Source: Nemertoderma westbladi (Eukaryota > Xenacoelomorpha > Nemertodermatida > Nemertodermatidae). From it: a stretch of DNA of 64,000 bases. Below the pieces are notes generated by a model. That model ran no database searches. It was not told the DNA's origin and worked only from the letters and a program-made list of their open reading frames with translations. Both the position numbers and the translations under genes were made by a program. Of this stretch, positions 22,101-32,296 are shown piece after piece (position 1 is the stretch's first letter; each line of letters begins with the position of its first letter). The DNA lies in assembly GCA_032718475.1 (NCBI GenBank), contig JAUCBJ010000097.1, forward strand, positions 32,889-96,888, in the 5' to 3' direction.

Positions 22101-24633
22101 GTGGTCTCGTGTAAAAGGGCTTAGCCTCTGGTTTAAGTGGGATTCTATGTTCTAATAGGTCAGTCTTACCTATATCGCAATCTCCAAAGGAAAACGCCGC
22201 AGCATGTTTAGTAGCAATATCTATTAACTGGGTCCTCTGCTGAGGCTCCAAATGATCTAACGGTAATTCCTTAGCTAGATACTCCCTTTGTATGTCGCGC
22301 TCTACCGAGTCTTGTTTAACTTCTTTATTGAAGCTATCATTATCTACTGTACAATATAATGCAATTTTCTGATTGCGATATATTGTAACCGGGTAGTTAT
22401 TCGGATTTAATAACTGCACTGGGACCTTACCTGATCCGTCCAATGGGTTAGAAACTACACTTCGCGCAGTTAGATACGAACCCCTTGATTTTACTAACGG
22501 CTCTATCATTACCGACTCTGCTAATAATCCATTATCATACAATTTCCCTGCCAGTCTCACCTGTGTCCCTGCTGGGATCGTAGTCTTATCTATCGCAGAA
22601 ACAAAACAACAAAAAGGGTTTGTACTCTTACCGTTACCAGCGTTGCTGGGCGTGTTTAACCTCGCAAAGTACACTCTTTCCTGGTTGGTTAGAACCAAAC
22701 ACCTGTCTAGAAAATCTATGGACGCACAAGCAATACTTACGAAATCTAACCCTAACAGAAACGGGGGAATCCCAACACAAGATAAGTCTGCTACGTGGAC
22801 CTCGAGGGAAACCGAAAAATTGCTTGTAACTGATATTTGTAAAGTAGCCAATCCCATAGGTTTAACCTGTCCCCCTATACCGCTAATAGGTGGTAAATCA
22901 AGGGCACGCAACTGCACACCGGATGGGAGTTTCCTAACATCTATCAGGGAATAATGTGAGCCACTATCTAAAAATGCTTCACCATCCTCGTTTTCGATTC
23001 TTACTGGAAAATGCATGTCTAGTTTATTGGACACTACAGCTGTGTACATTGAAGCTGGATTGGGATTTAAATCCCGGTTTGTGTTAGGATTGGGATTAGG
23101 GTTAAAATTAGGGTTAGGGTTGTAAGTAGGGTTAGGGTTGTAATTCGGGTTAGAGTATTGCCTGTTAGGATTTGAGTTGATATTCGTACGTGGTCTAGTG
23201 CAATTTCGGCTATAATGTCCCGGTTCCCCACAGTTGTAGCAAGTAACCGAACTGTTGCTACTGTAGTTATTAGATCGGGGTGTAAACCCTCTGTTACTGC
23301 TGTCCCGTGAGTTGCCCGTACCGCTAGTACCAGTCCACCTTGCGTTGGGGTCAAACCAGTTATTCTGTCCCCGACCGTGATTATCGCGGCTATAATTGTT
23401 ATTGTAATTGGCGCGTGGGTAGCTACTGGTATTTGGTGTCTGATTGGACAGTTTCAGTTGTAAGTCCTTCAGTTGTCTTTCTAGATAACTCATATCAGTC
23501 TGTTTTGGGGACTGTTCTGAAAAACTAACCTTGCTGTATGAAGTTTGTCTGGGACTGGGAGGCGGTTCCCTGGGCCTATTACTCTGGTCCCTACGATCGC
23601 CCAATTCACAGCCAAATATACCATTATTTTCCTGTCTTAAATAAAGTTCCTCGCGCCTAGCACGGTGAACTGCCTCCCCAAAATTGCGCGGTTCTGTTAA
23701 CCGTATACTTCTCGCTAATTCAGGGGAAATCCCTCTATAAAATATTGGCAAAAGTAAAAGTTCCCGTTGCTCAGTGCTCATTCCCGGAAAAGCTTGTACC
23801 CCTAAACTAGTTATAATATCGGAAAATTCAGAAATAGTTTCCCCCACCTTCTGTTTACGATCTAGTAATTCATTGTACACAAAACTAGTATCCTGGGGGC
23901 AAAAACGGGCACGTAAAATATCACGAATTGCATCATAGTTTTCCTGTTCATGTTCAGCCAGTTCATCAAGGACACGTGCAGCCCTACCGGTTAAATAAAC
24001 AGGCACAATCTTACCGAGAGCGTCGTTCTTCCACCCCCTGAGTCTGGCGATCCGTTGCACCGATCTGTTCCATGCCTCGAAATCACCAGAACCATCAAAG
24101 CAGTCCGGTTCCTTGCGGATGCTTTCCATAGTCGGATCTCGTTGTCGAGTAGTCGACGGAGCAACTGTTGGAGAATCCCGTCGTCGAGTAGTCGGCGAAG
24201 CAACCGTTGGAGAATCTCGTCGTCGAGTAGTCGGCGGAGCAACTGTTGGAGAATCTCGTCGTCGAGTAGTCGGCGGAGCAACCGTCAGAGAATCCCGTCG
24301 TCTAGTTGTCGGCGGAGCAACCGTCAGAGAATCCCGTCGTCTAGTAGTCGGCGGAGCAACCGTCAGAGAATCACGTCGTCGAGTAGTCGGCGGCCCTGAA
24401 ATTGATCGGTTCAAGGATCCCCGTTGCCGTCGCGATCCGTGTAACGAGGGCGAGAGAGAACTACGACGCAACTTTGAAACAGCTCCCGATGACTTGTAGA
24501 GGAACGAATGTTCGTCCGTGCTGTCTGGATGAGGAGAACCAGAAGCGGAACGCAGTTGCTGCCGATAGGAAGGCTTACCCGTGGGAAAGTTAACGCTTCC
24601 AGCTTGTTTGCGCTCGGGTCGACGCGCAGGCAT
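19165..24633 (-). CDS. gag-pol: Gypsy Gag-Pol polyprotein, apparently intact
   Basis: 1822 residues without stops. In order: a basic N-terminus; about six 13-residue TTRRRDSLTVAPP-type repeats (about 80-165); a Gag core (FDGSGDFEAWNRSV...); the CCHC knuckle CYNCGEPGHYSRNC (about 465); an Asn-Pro repeat; an aspartic protease with AFLDSGSHYSLID (about 552); reverse transcriptase with YLDD in VLVYLDDVILY (about 988); RNase H with ETDASGIALG (about 1139); an integrase HHCC domain (HMGIDKT...CDPCQRRKG, about 1452); the DDE core (DIVKGF, LSDRSSNF, NGLTERINQ); and a GPY/F-type tail (RFRGPYAIVDQVG). This order (integrase after RNase H) is Ty3/Gypsy. Gag and Pol share one frame with no frameshift. No chromodomain or env seen. 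The start is taken at the first Met after the leader. Confidence 0.95.
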   Translation of the reverse strand: MPARRPERKQAGSVNFPTGKPSYRQQLRSASGSPHPDSTDEHSFLYKSSGAVSKLRRSSLSPSLHGSRRQRGSLNRSISGPPTTRRRDSLTVAPPTTRRRDSLTVAPPTTRRRDSLTVAPPTTRRRDSPTVAPPTTRRRDSPTVASPTTRRRDSPTVAPSTTRQRDPTMESIRKEPDCFDGSGDFEAWNRSVQRIARLRGWKNDALGKIVPVYLTGRAARVLDELAEHEQENYDAIRDILRARFCPQDTSFVYNELLDRKQKVGETISEFSDIITSLGVQAFPGMSTEQRELLLLPIFYRGISPELARSIRLTEPRNFGEAVHRARREELYLRQENNGIFGCELGDRRDQSNRPREPPPSPRQTSYSKVSFSEQSPKQTDMSYLERQLKDLQLKLSNQTPNTSSYPRANYNNNYSRDNHGRGQNNWFDPNARWTGTSGTGNSRDSSNRGFTPRSNNYSSNSSVTCYNCGEPGHYSRNCTRPRTNINSNPNRQYSNPNYNPNPTYNPNPNFNPNPNPNTNRDLNPNPASMYTAVVSNKLDMHFPVRIENEDGEAFLDSGSHYSLIDVRKLPSGVQLRALDLPPISGIGGQVKPMGLATLQISVTSNFSVSLEVHVADLSCVGIPPFLLGLDFVSIACASIDFLDRCLVLTNQERVYFARLNTPSNAGNGKSTNPFCCFVSAIDKTTIPAGTQVRLAGKLYDNGLLAESVMIEPLVKSRGSYLTARSVVSNPLDGSGKVPVQLLNPNNYPVTIYRNQKIALYCTVDNDSFNKEVKQDSVERDIQREYLAKELPLDHLEPQQRTQLIDIATKHAAAFSFGDCDIGKTDLLEHRIPLKPEAKPFYTRPRTVPMGLRKEIDKQVGNMLAAGVIQPSNSEWGAPIILSKKKDGKWRFCVDLRRLNAAAVPQFWPLPRIDEMLSEIGTARPKYFTTLDFKSMFWQVPLAAEDTHKTAFVTHSGHYEFVRMPFGLQSSPSGCQNLMQLALHGIEYVLVYLDDVILYTREWDTHVSTIIILLRRIIDLGLKLKPSKCMFGATSVKFLGHVIDSSGQHMDKDKVQAMVDFPRPANAKQLYSFLGLCGYYRKFIKDYGKIVAPLNVLLRKNQEFVWTSDCEQAFTFLKKRLINNPILEHPDFDQPFYLETDASGIALGAVLYQDSGVIAYSSRSLSNAERKWSITELEALAVVWAMQKHRFYLIGRAFTLVSDHKPLSCLQTKLELPGRLQRWAVKLSEFNFNFVYRPGRLNRADCLSRIPLQVTPGNQRDETVSNEPVAMDTLLPPMHNDPVSSDNYCLIGLANLDLHNDSDRPNAVEVDLDNGVQPPKPNPCDILSSPDRPNHDSDVTYIINNDNNNNWTLPGGQQYCTLTALRKLQSEDNNLQPMIDTLLDTAVTIADADVRKSLHEYRYMLKFRAQYVMVDNILCHLSTSNGKSKVQIVVPKLLRQQIISMCHDEKPHMGIDKTVGAIHMKYYWVGIKDNVKQHIRECDPCQRRKGVPQTQPLSPLPVVERVLQRLSIDIVKGFQTSSKGNKVILTVVDHLTRYASLLPLPNEEAATVARALVDGIFLIYGAPESLLSDRSSNFTSNLFKELTAMFGIVSVFTSVYHPACNGLTERINQLAVNMLSLTATNPHNWDEFIPAVAFNYNTSIQSTLKETPFSLMYGRQATTQVDTQIARPYSLLADEATFADELRFRLERAHGIAREALRLTQVKQKQYHDGKLGKRQRSNIRTYTKGQSVLYYDRTTKGKNTKLSFRFRGPYAIVDQVGKSSYAIKLLGKSGKPNPRSRLIIVNVKDLKPYYREESNSTGDDTGRGNDSADVYDGDDSDC
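23050..23165 (-). repeat. Telomere-like AACCCTAA stretch coding Asn-Pro repeat
   Basis: The plus strand reads GGGTTAGGGTTGTAAGTAGG and close variants. On the coding strand this is AACCCTAACCCT-like and gives NPNPNYNPNPTYNPNPN in the Gypsy Gag. It is coding sequence, not an interstitial telomere. Confidence 0.75.
24115..24400 (-). repeat. 39-bp tandem repeat in Gypsy gag
   Basis: About 6.5 units of 39 bp (plus strand core CGTCGTCGAGTAGTCGGCGG) encode the TTRRRDSLTVAPP repeat. Being a multiple of three, it keeps all frames open and creates shadow frames on the plus strand. Confidence 0.9.
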
Positions 24634-24802
24634 ACAGTGGAATAATCGTCAGAGACCCGCCACCCACAGTCTGACTGCCTGATGCAGTGATGGGTACGGT
24701 AGTTGGTCGTGGTAGCGATAGCCTGGTAGGCCAGACAGAGTTAGAGTACCTGTTGCCGGTAGCAGGTAGCGCGGTAGGCCTGTCAGACTGTCAGTTTCTC
24801 TT

Positions 24803-24820
24803 CTCCCGGACAAGCCCCCA
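24803..24820 (-). other. Gypsy primer-binding site, tRNA-Pro type
   Basis: Minus strand TGGGGGCTTGTCCGGGAG lies directly after the 5' LTR. It matches the complement of a generic tRNA-Pro 3' end at about 16 of 18 positions, so tRNA-Pro priming is likely. Confidence 0.7.
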
Positions 24821-25229
24821 TGTGGAAGCGCTATCGGCGCCCGGTCCCGGATCCACGGCCACGCACTATCCCGCTCGAGGGGTGAGCTGGAGAAGACTGA
24901 AGTGAAACTAGCTGCAGTATATCAGTATATTGTGTATTGAGTTGAGATACATGAATAACAAATAATGATATGATACAATCAGACAATGAAACTAATAACG
25001 AACTACCTACAAAACATGACTGACAACCCTACACCGGTAAGTCATCTCAATAACTAAACTGAATGATAACTGCTGACTGCGCCCTGCCCCCAGGACTATA
25101 TCCCTGACAGCTACCGTACAACCAGCTGTTCTGTTCACACCCTAGGATACTACTATATCATACCTACTTAACCTATACAATACATACTAATCAGTCCAAT
25201 AATACACCATCCCATAATACAATATCACA
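24821..25229 (-). repeat. Gypsy 5' LTR
   Basis: 409 bp, same as 17957-18365. The leader between it and the ATG at 24633 is only about 190 bp. Confidence 0.95.
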
Positions 25230-25232
25230 GAT

Positions 25233-28200
25233 TGGTTAGGTAAGTCTCATGAATACCAAAGTTCTATGGTCATTGGAGCTGTGGCTTCTACTTTACCGAA
25301 AGGTGGGGTAGGCACACGCTGGGATAAGAAAGTACTATATATGATGGAACAACAACGACGAGACCCTACCATGGCTGATCTCATGTCATTCTTGGATGGA
25401 GAAGTGAAATTGCAACTCCTCAAGCAGTCCCGAGAGAAGACACCGGAAAACAAGGTAAGTGAAAAACCCGTCTCTAGGAGAAAGGTAACACCAGTGTGTT
25501 ATACAGACGACGGCGAAAGCCAGACTTCTCCAGGAGAAGATAGCGGGAAAGACACTGATAGATCTTATTATGTCAATAAAATGCCTAAAGATCAGGTAAG
25601 TAAATTCAAGTCTCGAGCAAATGACAGGAGAGAACAGGTAAGAAAAACTCCTCCCACGTCTCCCAAGAGAATTCAGGTGAGAAAGCCCGAAGAAAAGGCA
25701 AGTGTACACAATGTGACTCAGAATAAGGTAAGTAACATCAAACCGAAATGTGCGCTGTGTGACGGGACCCACCATTTGAATAGGTGTGATGAATTTCTAA
25801 AGAAATCATTAACGGAGAGACGCGAAGTCATGTGGGATAAGCGGTTATGTTATAATTGCCTCAGACAAGGAGACCAACGGCGAACCTGTTTCTCTGACAT
25901 AAGGTGTGCAAAGTGTGGTGCGAAACATCATATCTTGTTGCACGCTGAATTCGATCGAAATAGTCCGAATCAGGTAAGTGATTCCGAGCTACATGTCCAA
26001 TTCAGTGATGTGAACGACACTGATCAATCTGAGATGGAAGGATTCTATACAGACGAGTTCTCCGACGAAAACGAATCCTGTTACATGATAAATACCGCAG
26101 TGTATCGAGCACTCACATATGAAAAGGATACAGACAACGACTTCACTCTAACTACTTCTGAGCGACAACCATCTTGGAAAGAGCCATCTTCCAATGTAGG
26201 GATCCGAGAGTTTCCTGTGGTGCAAGTAAGGGTTCACGGACCTAAGGGGAGTTATGTAGTGAACGCCCTCCTGGACTCCGGCAGCACAGGAACATTCATC
26301 GACAAAGAGCTAGCCGAAGATATATTTGCTGGACAACCCAAGTTCCAAACTAAGCTCAACATGTCCGGCATTATGCAAGTTTGGAAATCTACAATAACAG
26401 CTGATTATTATGTAGGCGCGTTGTCCACCCCACAAGACGAACTAGGAGAACATAGCATAAGGTCAGTGAAAATGGTGGCTATAAAGAACTTCGCTACTAC
26501 TCAAGCAGACCTTTATAATTGGGACGAGGATGAGAGCATCCAACATCTTAACATACCTCGATTCCAGACTGATTATCCTGGAGTGCAAATGCTCATCGGC
26601 CAAAACGCGCATGAGGCGCTGGAGACATTGGAAAAACGGCCTGCTCAACCGCAGCCACTACAGACCTATGCGGTAAGAACTAGAGTAGGTTGGTACTTTA
26701 CTGGCCCTTCCCGTAGAACACTCAAAGAAAGACTACCGCAAGAGCGCGTCTGCCAGGTGAGTGAATGGGAAGATGATACTAGTGAAGGAGACGATTTAAC
26801 TGAGGGAACCCCATACTCCTCAGATAACGACGACATTCACCAGCTTTTTGATGAGCAGAATACCATCGACCTCCTTAAGGAAAACGATGCTTGGCAAAAC
26901 CAAGTGAACTTATGTCAACTTCTTTATCCAACAGAACGGGAAGCTTATAACGACGAGTTAAATGACGTCATTGAGCGTCATAATGCCAAGACTCGGGATG
27001 AACATGCCGTACGATTCTTTACGCAAGAGGCGGTAGAGCCCAATTCCTACGATAAAGCCTTGTCGGTGGAAGAGGAAAGGGCCAAGCAGATCCAAGAGAC
27101 AACTACACGTTTCCTCAAAGATCAAGGTAGGTATGAAGTCGGTCTACCTTTCCGCAAGAAAGAACCGAAGTTCATCAATAACAGACCTTTGGCGGAAAAA
27201 AGAATCGCGCAACTCCATCGACGCCTTACGGCTAATTCTTCAGCTAAAGCAATGTATCAAACACAGCTGGAAAAATTTATTAGTAAGGGATACGCGGAGA
27301 GAGTACCGGAAGAAACACCTGTGACTGAAAGAACGTATTACTTAACTCACCATTACGTTCCTAAACCCGGTAAGCCACACGAAGTGAGAGTAGTGTTTGA
27401 TGGCTCCGCTCTTTACATGGGTCAATCCCTTAACTCTGAATTGTTACCCGGACCCAACTTGCTTCAATCTTTGTTGGGAATTCTTTTAAGATTGAGACAA
27501 TATTCGATTGCTTTCGCCTCCGATATAGAAGGCATGTTCTTACAAGTCAAGGTGTTGGATAGGGATCGGGATAGTCTACGATTTCTGTGGTGGCCCGAAG
27601 GAGACCTCAACCAGAAACCGGTGGAGTACTGGATGACCATCCAGGCCTTTGGGATAATCTCAAGCCCTTCCAACGCCTGTTCGGTAGTGCGTACCACTGC
27701 AGAGGACAACCGAGAGGCATTCTCTAAGGAAGTGATCGACAACATCAAGAGAGACATATATATGGACGACAATCTGAAGTCCCTCCCATCAGTTGAGGAA
27801 GCCATTGAGGTCGCTAAAGGAACGGTAGAGTGCTTAAAAAGAGGTGGGTTTCGATTAACGAAATTCACCAGCAACTCCCGTGAGTTTCTGGAGTCGATCC
27901 CTGCGGAAGATCGAGGAGCGAAAGATCTCGATTTAATCAAAGATGATCTGCCAGAAACCAAGACACTAGGCTTGAAATGGGACACAGAGCGAGATATCCT
28001 GTTTTTCCAGCTAAAACAGCGAGATAATCCAGTTCGAACCAAACGGATTTGCTTAAGTATACTGAGCACTTATTTCGATCCATTGGGATTTATTAGCCCA
28101 GTTATATTGATTGCTCATAGTTTGGTACAACAAATGTGGCTTGAAAACCACTCATGGGACGATCTACTTAAGGGAGAATTATTGAAGAAGTGGATGGAAT

Positions 28201-30644
28201 GGGAAGATTCTCTGCCGGCTATCGAGGATTTTATAATTTCCCGTTCATATTTTGGTCATGTTCTCCCTACGTATTCCTATCAACTCCATGTGTTTGGAGA
28301 CGCCAGCGATATGGGAATAGGTATAGTAGCCTACCTAAGAGTGGAAACTCCGGATGGAATCAAAGTCGCCTTGGTTACTTCTAAGGCATTAATCAACAAC
28401 AAGTTGAAAGTTCCTCGAGCGGAGTTAAAGGCGGCTCTATACGCTACAGCCATCGGCCGGAATGTAATGGAACAGATTGACTATCCATTAGAGAAAACTG
28501 TCTATTGGACCAACGCTTTACTCGTGTTAGAGTATATCACCAATGAAGTCTGTCAGTTCAGCGTCTTCGTTACCAACAGAGTAGCCATCATACTTAGTCG
28601 CACGACGATGGATCAATGGAGACATTGTCCCGGAACGATTAATCCAGCAGACATCGCTTCCAGGGGAGCGACTCCAAAGGAATTGGTAAATACTCCCGAA
28701 TGGTTAGGAGGACCTGACTTTCTCTACAGAGAAGAAGAAGAATGGCCTCCCCATCTCACAATAGCAGAAATCAGACAGGCCAAGGGAGCGGAGAAAGTTA
28801 AACCCAAAACTCGAGCGAGTAAATCGAAGTTGTTTAAACCTGCGGTTGATCTATCTGTATTATTTACTTCCGGAGAGGATGCTTTGGATCAGAAACCCAC
28901 CGCCACGGATAAAGAAGTCTTGGAAATCCGTGACAAGGATTGGAAATCTGGAATACCAGATGTCGCGCAAGGACACTCACCTCTCTTGCAGAGAGCGATA
29001 CGTCACTACAGTTCCTGGAATCGGCTCTGTAAAGCCGTCACCTATTTAAAACGATGTTTTCATCATCGTTACTCCGGGACAAAGACCAATAGTGATGATG
29101 CTCCATCAACATCTGCACGAGTCCATGTTGTTAAAGACCTTCCCCAATACAAGATATCCGACAGGTTTCTAAAGGAGAAGATCAGTTACCAGGAGCATGA
29201 TGAAACCAACAAACAGATGCTGAGACTCCTACAATGCTATGAGGATCCCGATAAGTATTTCCTGTTGTTAAGAAATCCGCAGATGCGCTTAAGGGATCGT
29301 TTCTCTAGTACCATGATAGATGGGTTAATACGTGTTGGAGGCAGGCTAACCAACGCCCCATTATCCTTTGACACTAAGTTTCCCATCCTCATTAGAAATC
29401 TTGACATACAAATCAAGATAATTGTAGATGTTCATAGCAAACTGTATCATGCTGGAAGAGAATGAGTTCTGAGCGAAATTCAAACTCGCTACTATTTTTA
29501 TAAACCCCGTAGGGCTCTGAACCAAGTTCTTAGGAACTGCATACCCTGTAGGAAAGCATTCAGTAGGCCTTTAACACAGCGAGAGGCAGAATTACCTAGG
29601 GAAAGAGTAAGCTTCTATGAACCACCCTTTACTAATACCGGTGTGGATTTATTTGGCCCTATTGAAGCATATCGTGCCCGGACTATAGTCAAGAGATGGT
29701 GTGTCATTTTCGTTTGTATGACTTGTAGAGCTATCCATCTCGATATGGTAAACGATCTATCCACCAACAGCTTCGTGTTGAGTTTACGACGACAGATCGC
29801 TCGCTTCGGAACCAGTAACACGATGAGATCGGATAAGGGAACGAACTTCATTGGCGCCAACAACGAAATTCAAGCTTACGTAAAGGACTGGAACAAAAGA
29901 CAGGTGGACGATCAGCTAAGGATAACAGCGTCTAGCTGGACCTTCAACGCCGCCGACGCCCCTTGGTGGGGAGGAAGTTGGGAGAGATTGATTAGGAGCG
30001 TGAAGACTGCGTTCCACTTTATTGTGCCTTGTCGCGCTTATCTCACCGACGAACTATTGCGGACGTTAATGGAGGAAATCGCCGCTTATCTCAATGAAAG
30101 ACCGCTTATGCCAGTCTCTTCAAGTCCTGATTCCCTGGAAGCGCTAACACCCGCGCACTTTCTACTGAAGAAACCCGTAGCCATGCTCCCACGATCGGAG
30201 ATCACAGACGGAGACGAGTACTGCCGTCGAACCTGGCAACTTATGCAGTTGCTATCCCGTCGTTTCGCTGACCATTTCGAGAAACATTACCTGCCCACTC
30301 TACAATTTCGAACTAAGTGGTTTGCACAGCAAGAAAACGTCAGCGCTGGAGACATGGTGCTTATTGTGGACCCCGATCTCCCACGTAAGCGATGGCAAAC
30401 AGGACGTATCATCGAGACTTATATCTCGAGCGATGGTTTGGTGCGATCAGTAGAGCTCGTCGTCATGCGGCGGAACTTTAAGAAACCAGGGATAGTCTTT
30501 GAGACTCAACAGCTCAATCGCCCAGTGGGTCGTTTATGTTTACTGGAAAGAGACAGAGAGCTCTCCGGAAACTATGGAAGGCAAGAAATTCTTCCCACGA
30601 CCACTTCCCTAATCCAACCGACATCTAGGGACTCCCCAACTTAA
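25233..30644 (+). pseudogene. pol: BEL Pol part of Gag-Pol, broken by one in-frame TGA
   Basis: Continues the frame of 15236-17956. In order: zinc motifs CALCDGTHHLNRC, CYNCLRQGDQRRTC (the usual His replaced) and CAKCGAKHHILLH (nt about 25750-25945); protease NALLDSGSTGTFID (about 26262); reverse transcriptase with FASDIEGMF (about 27515) and IYMDDN (about 27757); RNase H-like VFGDASDMGIG (about 28290); the W-H-CPGTINPADIASRG block; and integrase. A TGA at 29463-29465 falls inside the integrase zinc domain, between the histidine part (VHSKLYHAG) and the cysteine part (NCIPCRKAF). The frame then stays open to 30644 with the catalytic residues of NTGVDLFGP, MRSDKGTNF and GGSWERLIRSVK. YMDD with this arrangement is typical of BEL/Pao. 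With the stop and the nested Gypsy this copy cannot make full Pol. Confidence 0.9.
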
Positions 30645-32296
30645 TATCGTTCGGAGTGGGCGTGTGACTCTATTATTCATATTATTTTATTATTTTTATA
30701 TTTATGTATGTATTACTATGTAATTTTATTATAATCGTTTTATTTAATTTAGTAGAATATTATTTAGCGATTATTTTGTAGAATAGTGCAATATATTCGT
30801 GTTTATTACGTACGTAATTACTTATATTATATTTAGTGCGACGGCGAAGAAATAATAATTTTTTCTCTTTCCTTACTGTCCGTATTATATTATAAATACG
30901 TAACTACAGTAAGATGACATATCCGTACTTATTAAAGTACAATAAAGCCACTACTATATTTAAGTATTATTGGTAGGCAGAGTATTAGGAATGCAAAGTT
31001 CAGATCCTCGTGTCTCGGCTAAACCAAGCTCTGGGTAGACCTTGGAAACGACTTGCCTCTTCACACTGACATTGCTTCGTGCGATATTGCTCTCATACCG
31101 TATATTAAATAATACATATAGTAGCGTGATGTCCCTTTAACAGTAGCGTATAACGCAAAATAAATCTGTTAAACCCTTTGACCATCTGTAATTCTAGTCG
31201 ATTAAGATATCGCGGCACCCACCGATATACTTGAAAGACAAATTCTAGAATCAGTGGTTAACGTCCCCAGACAAGTTCTGGAATAAATTGGTGCCCATCT
31301 CAAATATTAATTAATTAATATTTGCAAAATCTAATAAATCAAAATCTGTAAAATTCAGATCCTTCAATAATTCTAGTCAATTAAGATATCGTAGCATTTA
31401 CCGATATTCTTAAAAAAGACAATTGTCACAGAATTAAGGATCTTGTGTCCCCAGACATGTTCTAGAATCAAAACATGTCCATTTAATTATCAAATAATAA
31501 AATTTCAGGGGATCAATTTAAATTCATGCCTTTTAATGAATTTAATAAATTGCCATTTTTACGCAATTTATAAAGTTCCCAAAATTCCATTAATTAATAG
31601 ATCAAGGGAGCGGAGATTTATCTTATTATGCATATGAGTGTGCGAAAGTCTCCCAAACATAGTCAATAGCCGATAAAATTCATAAAGTCATGTATAAAAC
31701 AGAACATTGACTATTAAAGAATACTATTAAATAACATCCCAGATCTGTATGCATTGGAATTACCCTAATTCTACCGCTAGCTTTGCATAATGTCACCCTA
31801 GCAACAACCACGCTAGAATTAGAATGGAGTTAAAAGAACAATAGAAAGCTTGTCCCATTGAATAGCATAGGGAATAAATAGCGCACTACTAGTATCCAAG
31901 GATACATAATAATACAGTGACATTCTGGAAGGCATTGACTAACGGACAAATGGCCCGAATGTGCGTAGTTGTGACCAGTTGTGTGGTATTTGTGAGTTTA
32001 TAGGTGAATGTTACTGCTAAAGTGTGTTTACAGTAGCTAGTCGCAATCGTAAAAGTAACCTAACTCTCCAAGGAATACCTGAAGTACATCTAAGCCTTTG
32101 GGACGGACAGTTGAGTGACTTGTGCCGGTTATCGTTGTCGTTGTACGGCTACGTCGTTGGCGAAAGTATAGCGACAGCGGTACATCGGCGCTGAGAATCT
32201 CATACTGTCCGGGGGCAAGGGAGAAATAGGCAGCGACGCCCGCTCGCCTAACAATATATAAACTCATTATAATATTGGTGAACTCGTATAGCAGAT
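30645..32296 (+). other. BEL spacer between Pol and the extra frame
   Basis: 1.65 kb, mostly AT-rich, no ORF of note. Two imperfect copies of a block (TCTAGTCxATTAAGATATCG, CCACCGATAT/TTACCGATAT, GTCCCCAGACAxGTTCT) lie near 31190-31300 and 31370-31480. TATAGCAG at 32287-32294, two bases before the next ATG, would make a splice acceptor. Confidence 0.6.

Larger units (their letters stand above)
17957..25229 (-). mobile_element. Gypsy LTR retrotransposon nested in BEL, minus strand
   Basis: 7273 bp with 409-bp LTRs at 17957-18365 and 24821-25229 that look identical by eye. On its own strand the LTRs run TGTGATATTG...CTTCCACA. Next to the 5' LTR lies a primer-binding site that fits tRNA-Pro (24803-24820). 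Next to the 3' LTR lies a purine tract (18366-18378). One 1822-codon Gag-Pol frame is intact. The insertion splits BEL TTAGATTGG; GAT (or GATT if the LTR is taken one base shorter) is repeated at both junctions, a 3-4 bp target duplication. It is the youngest datable event in the window. Confidence 0.97.

Noticed and set aside
23050-23165. Interstitial telomere repeat
   Set aside because: Irregular and in frame with the Gypsy Gag, where it encodes Asn-Pro repeats.
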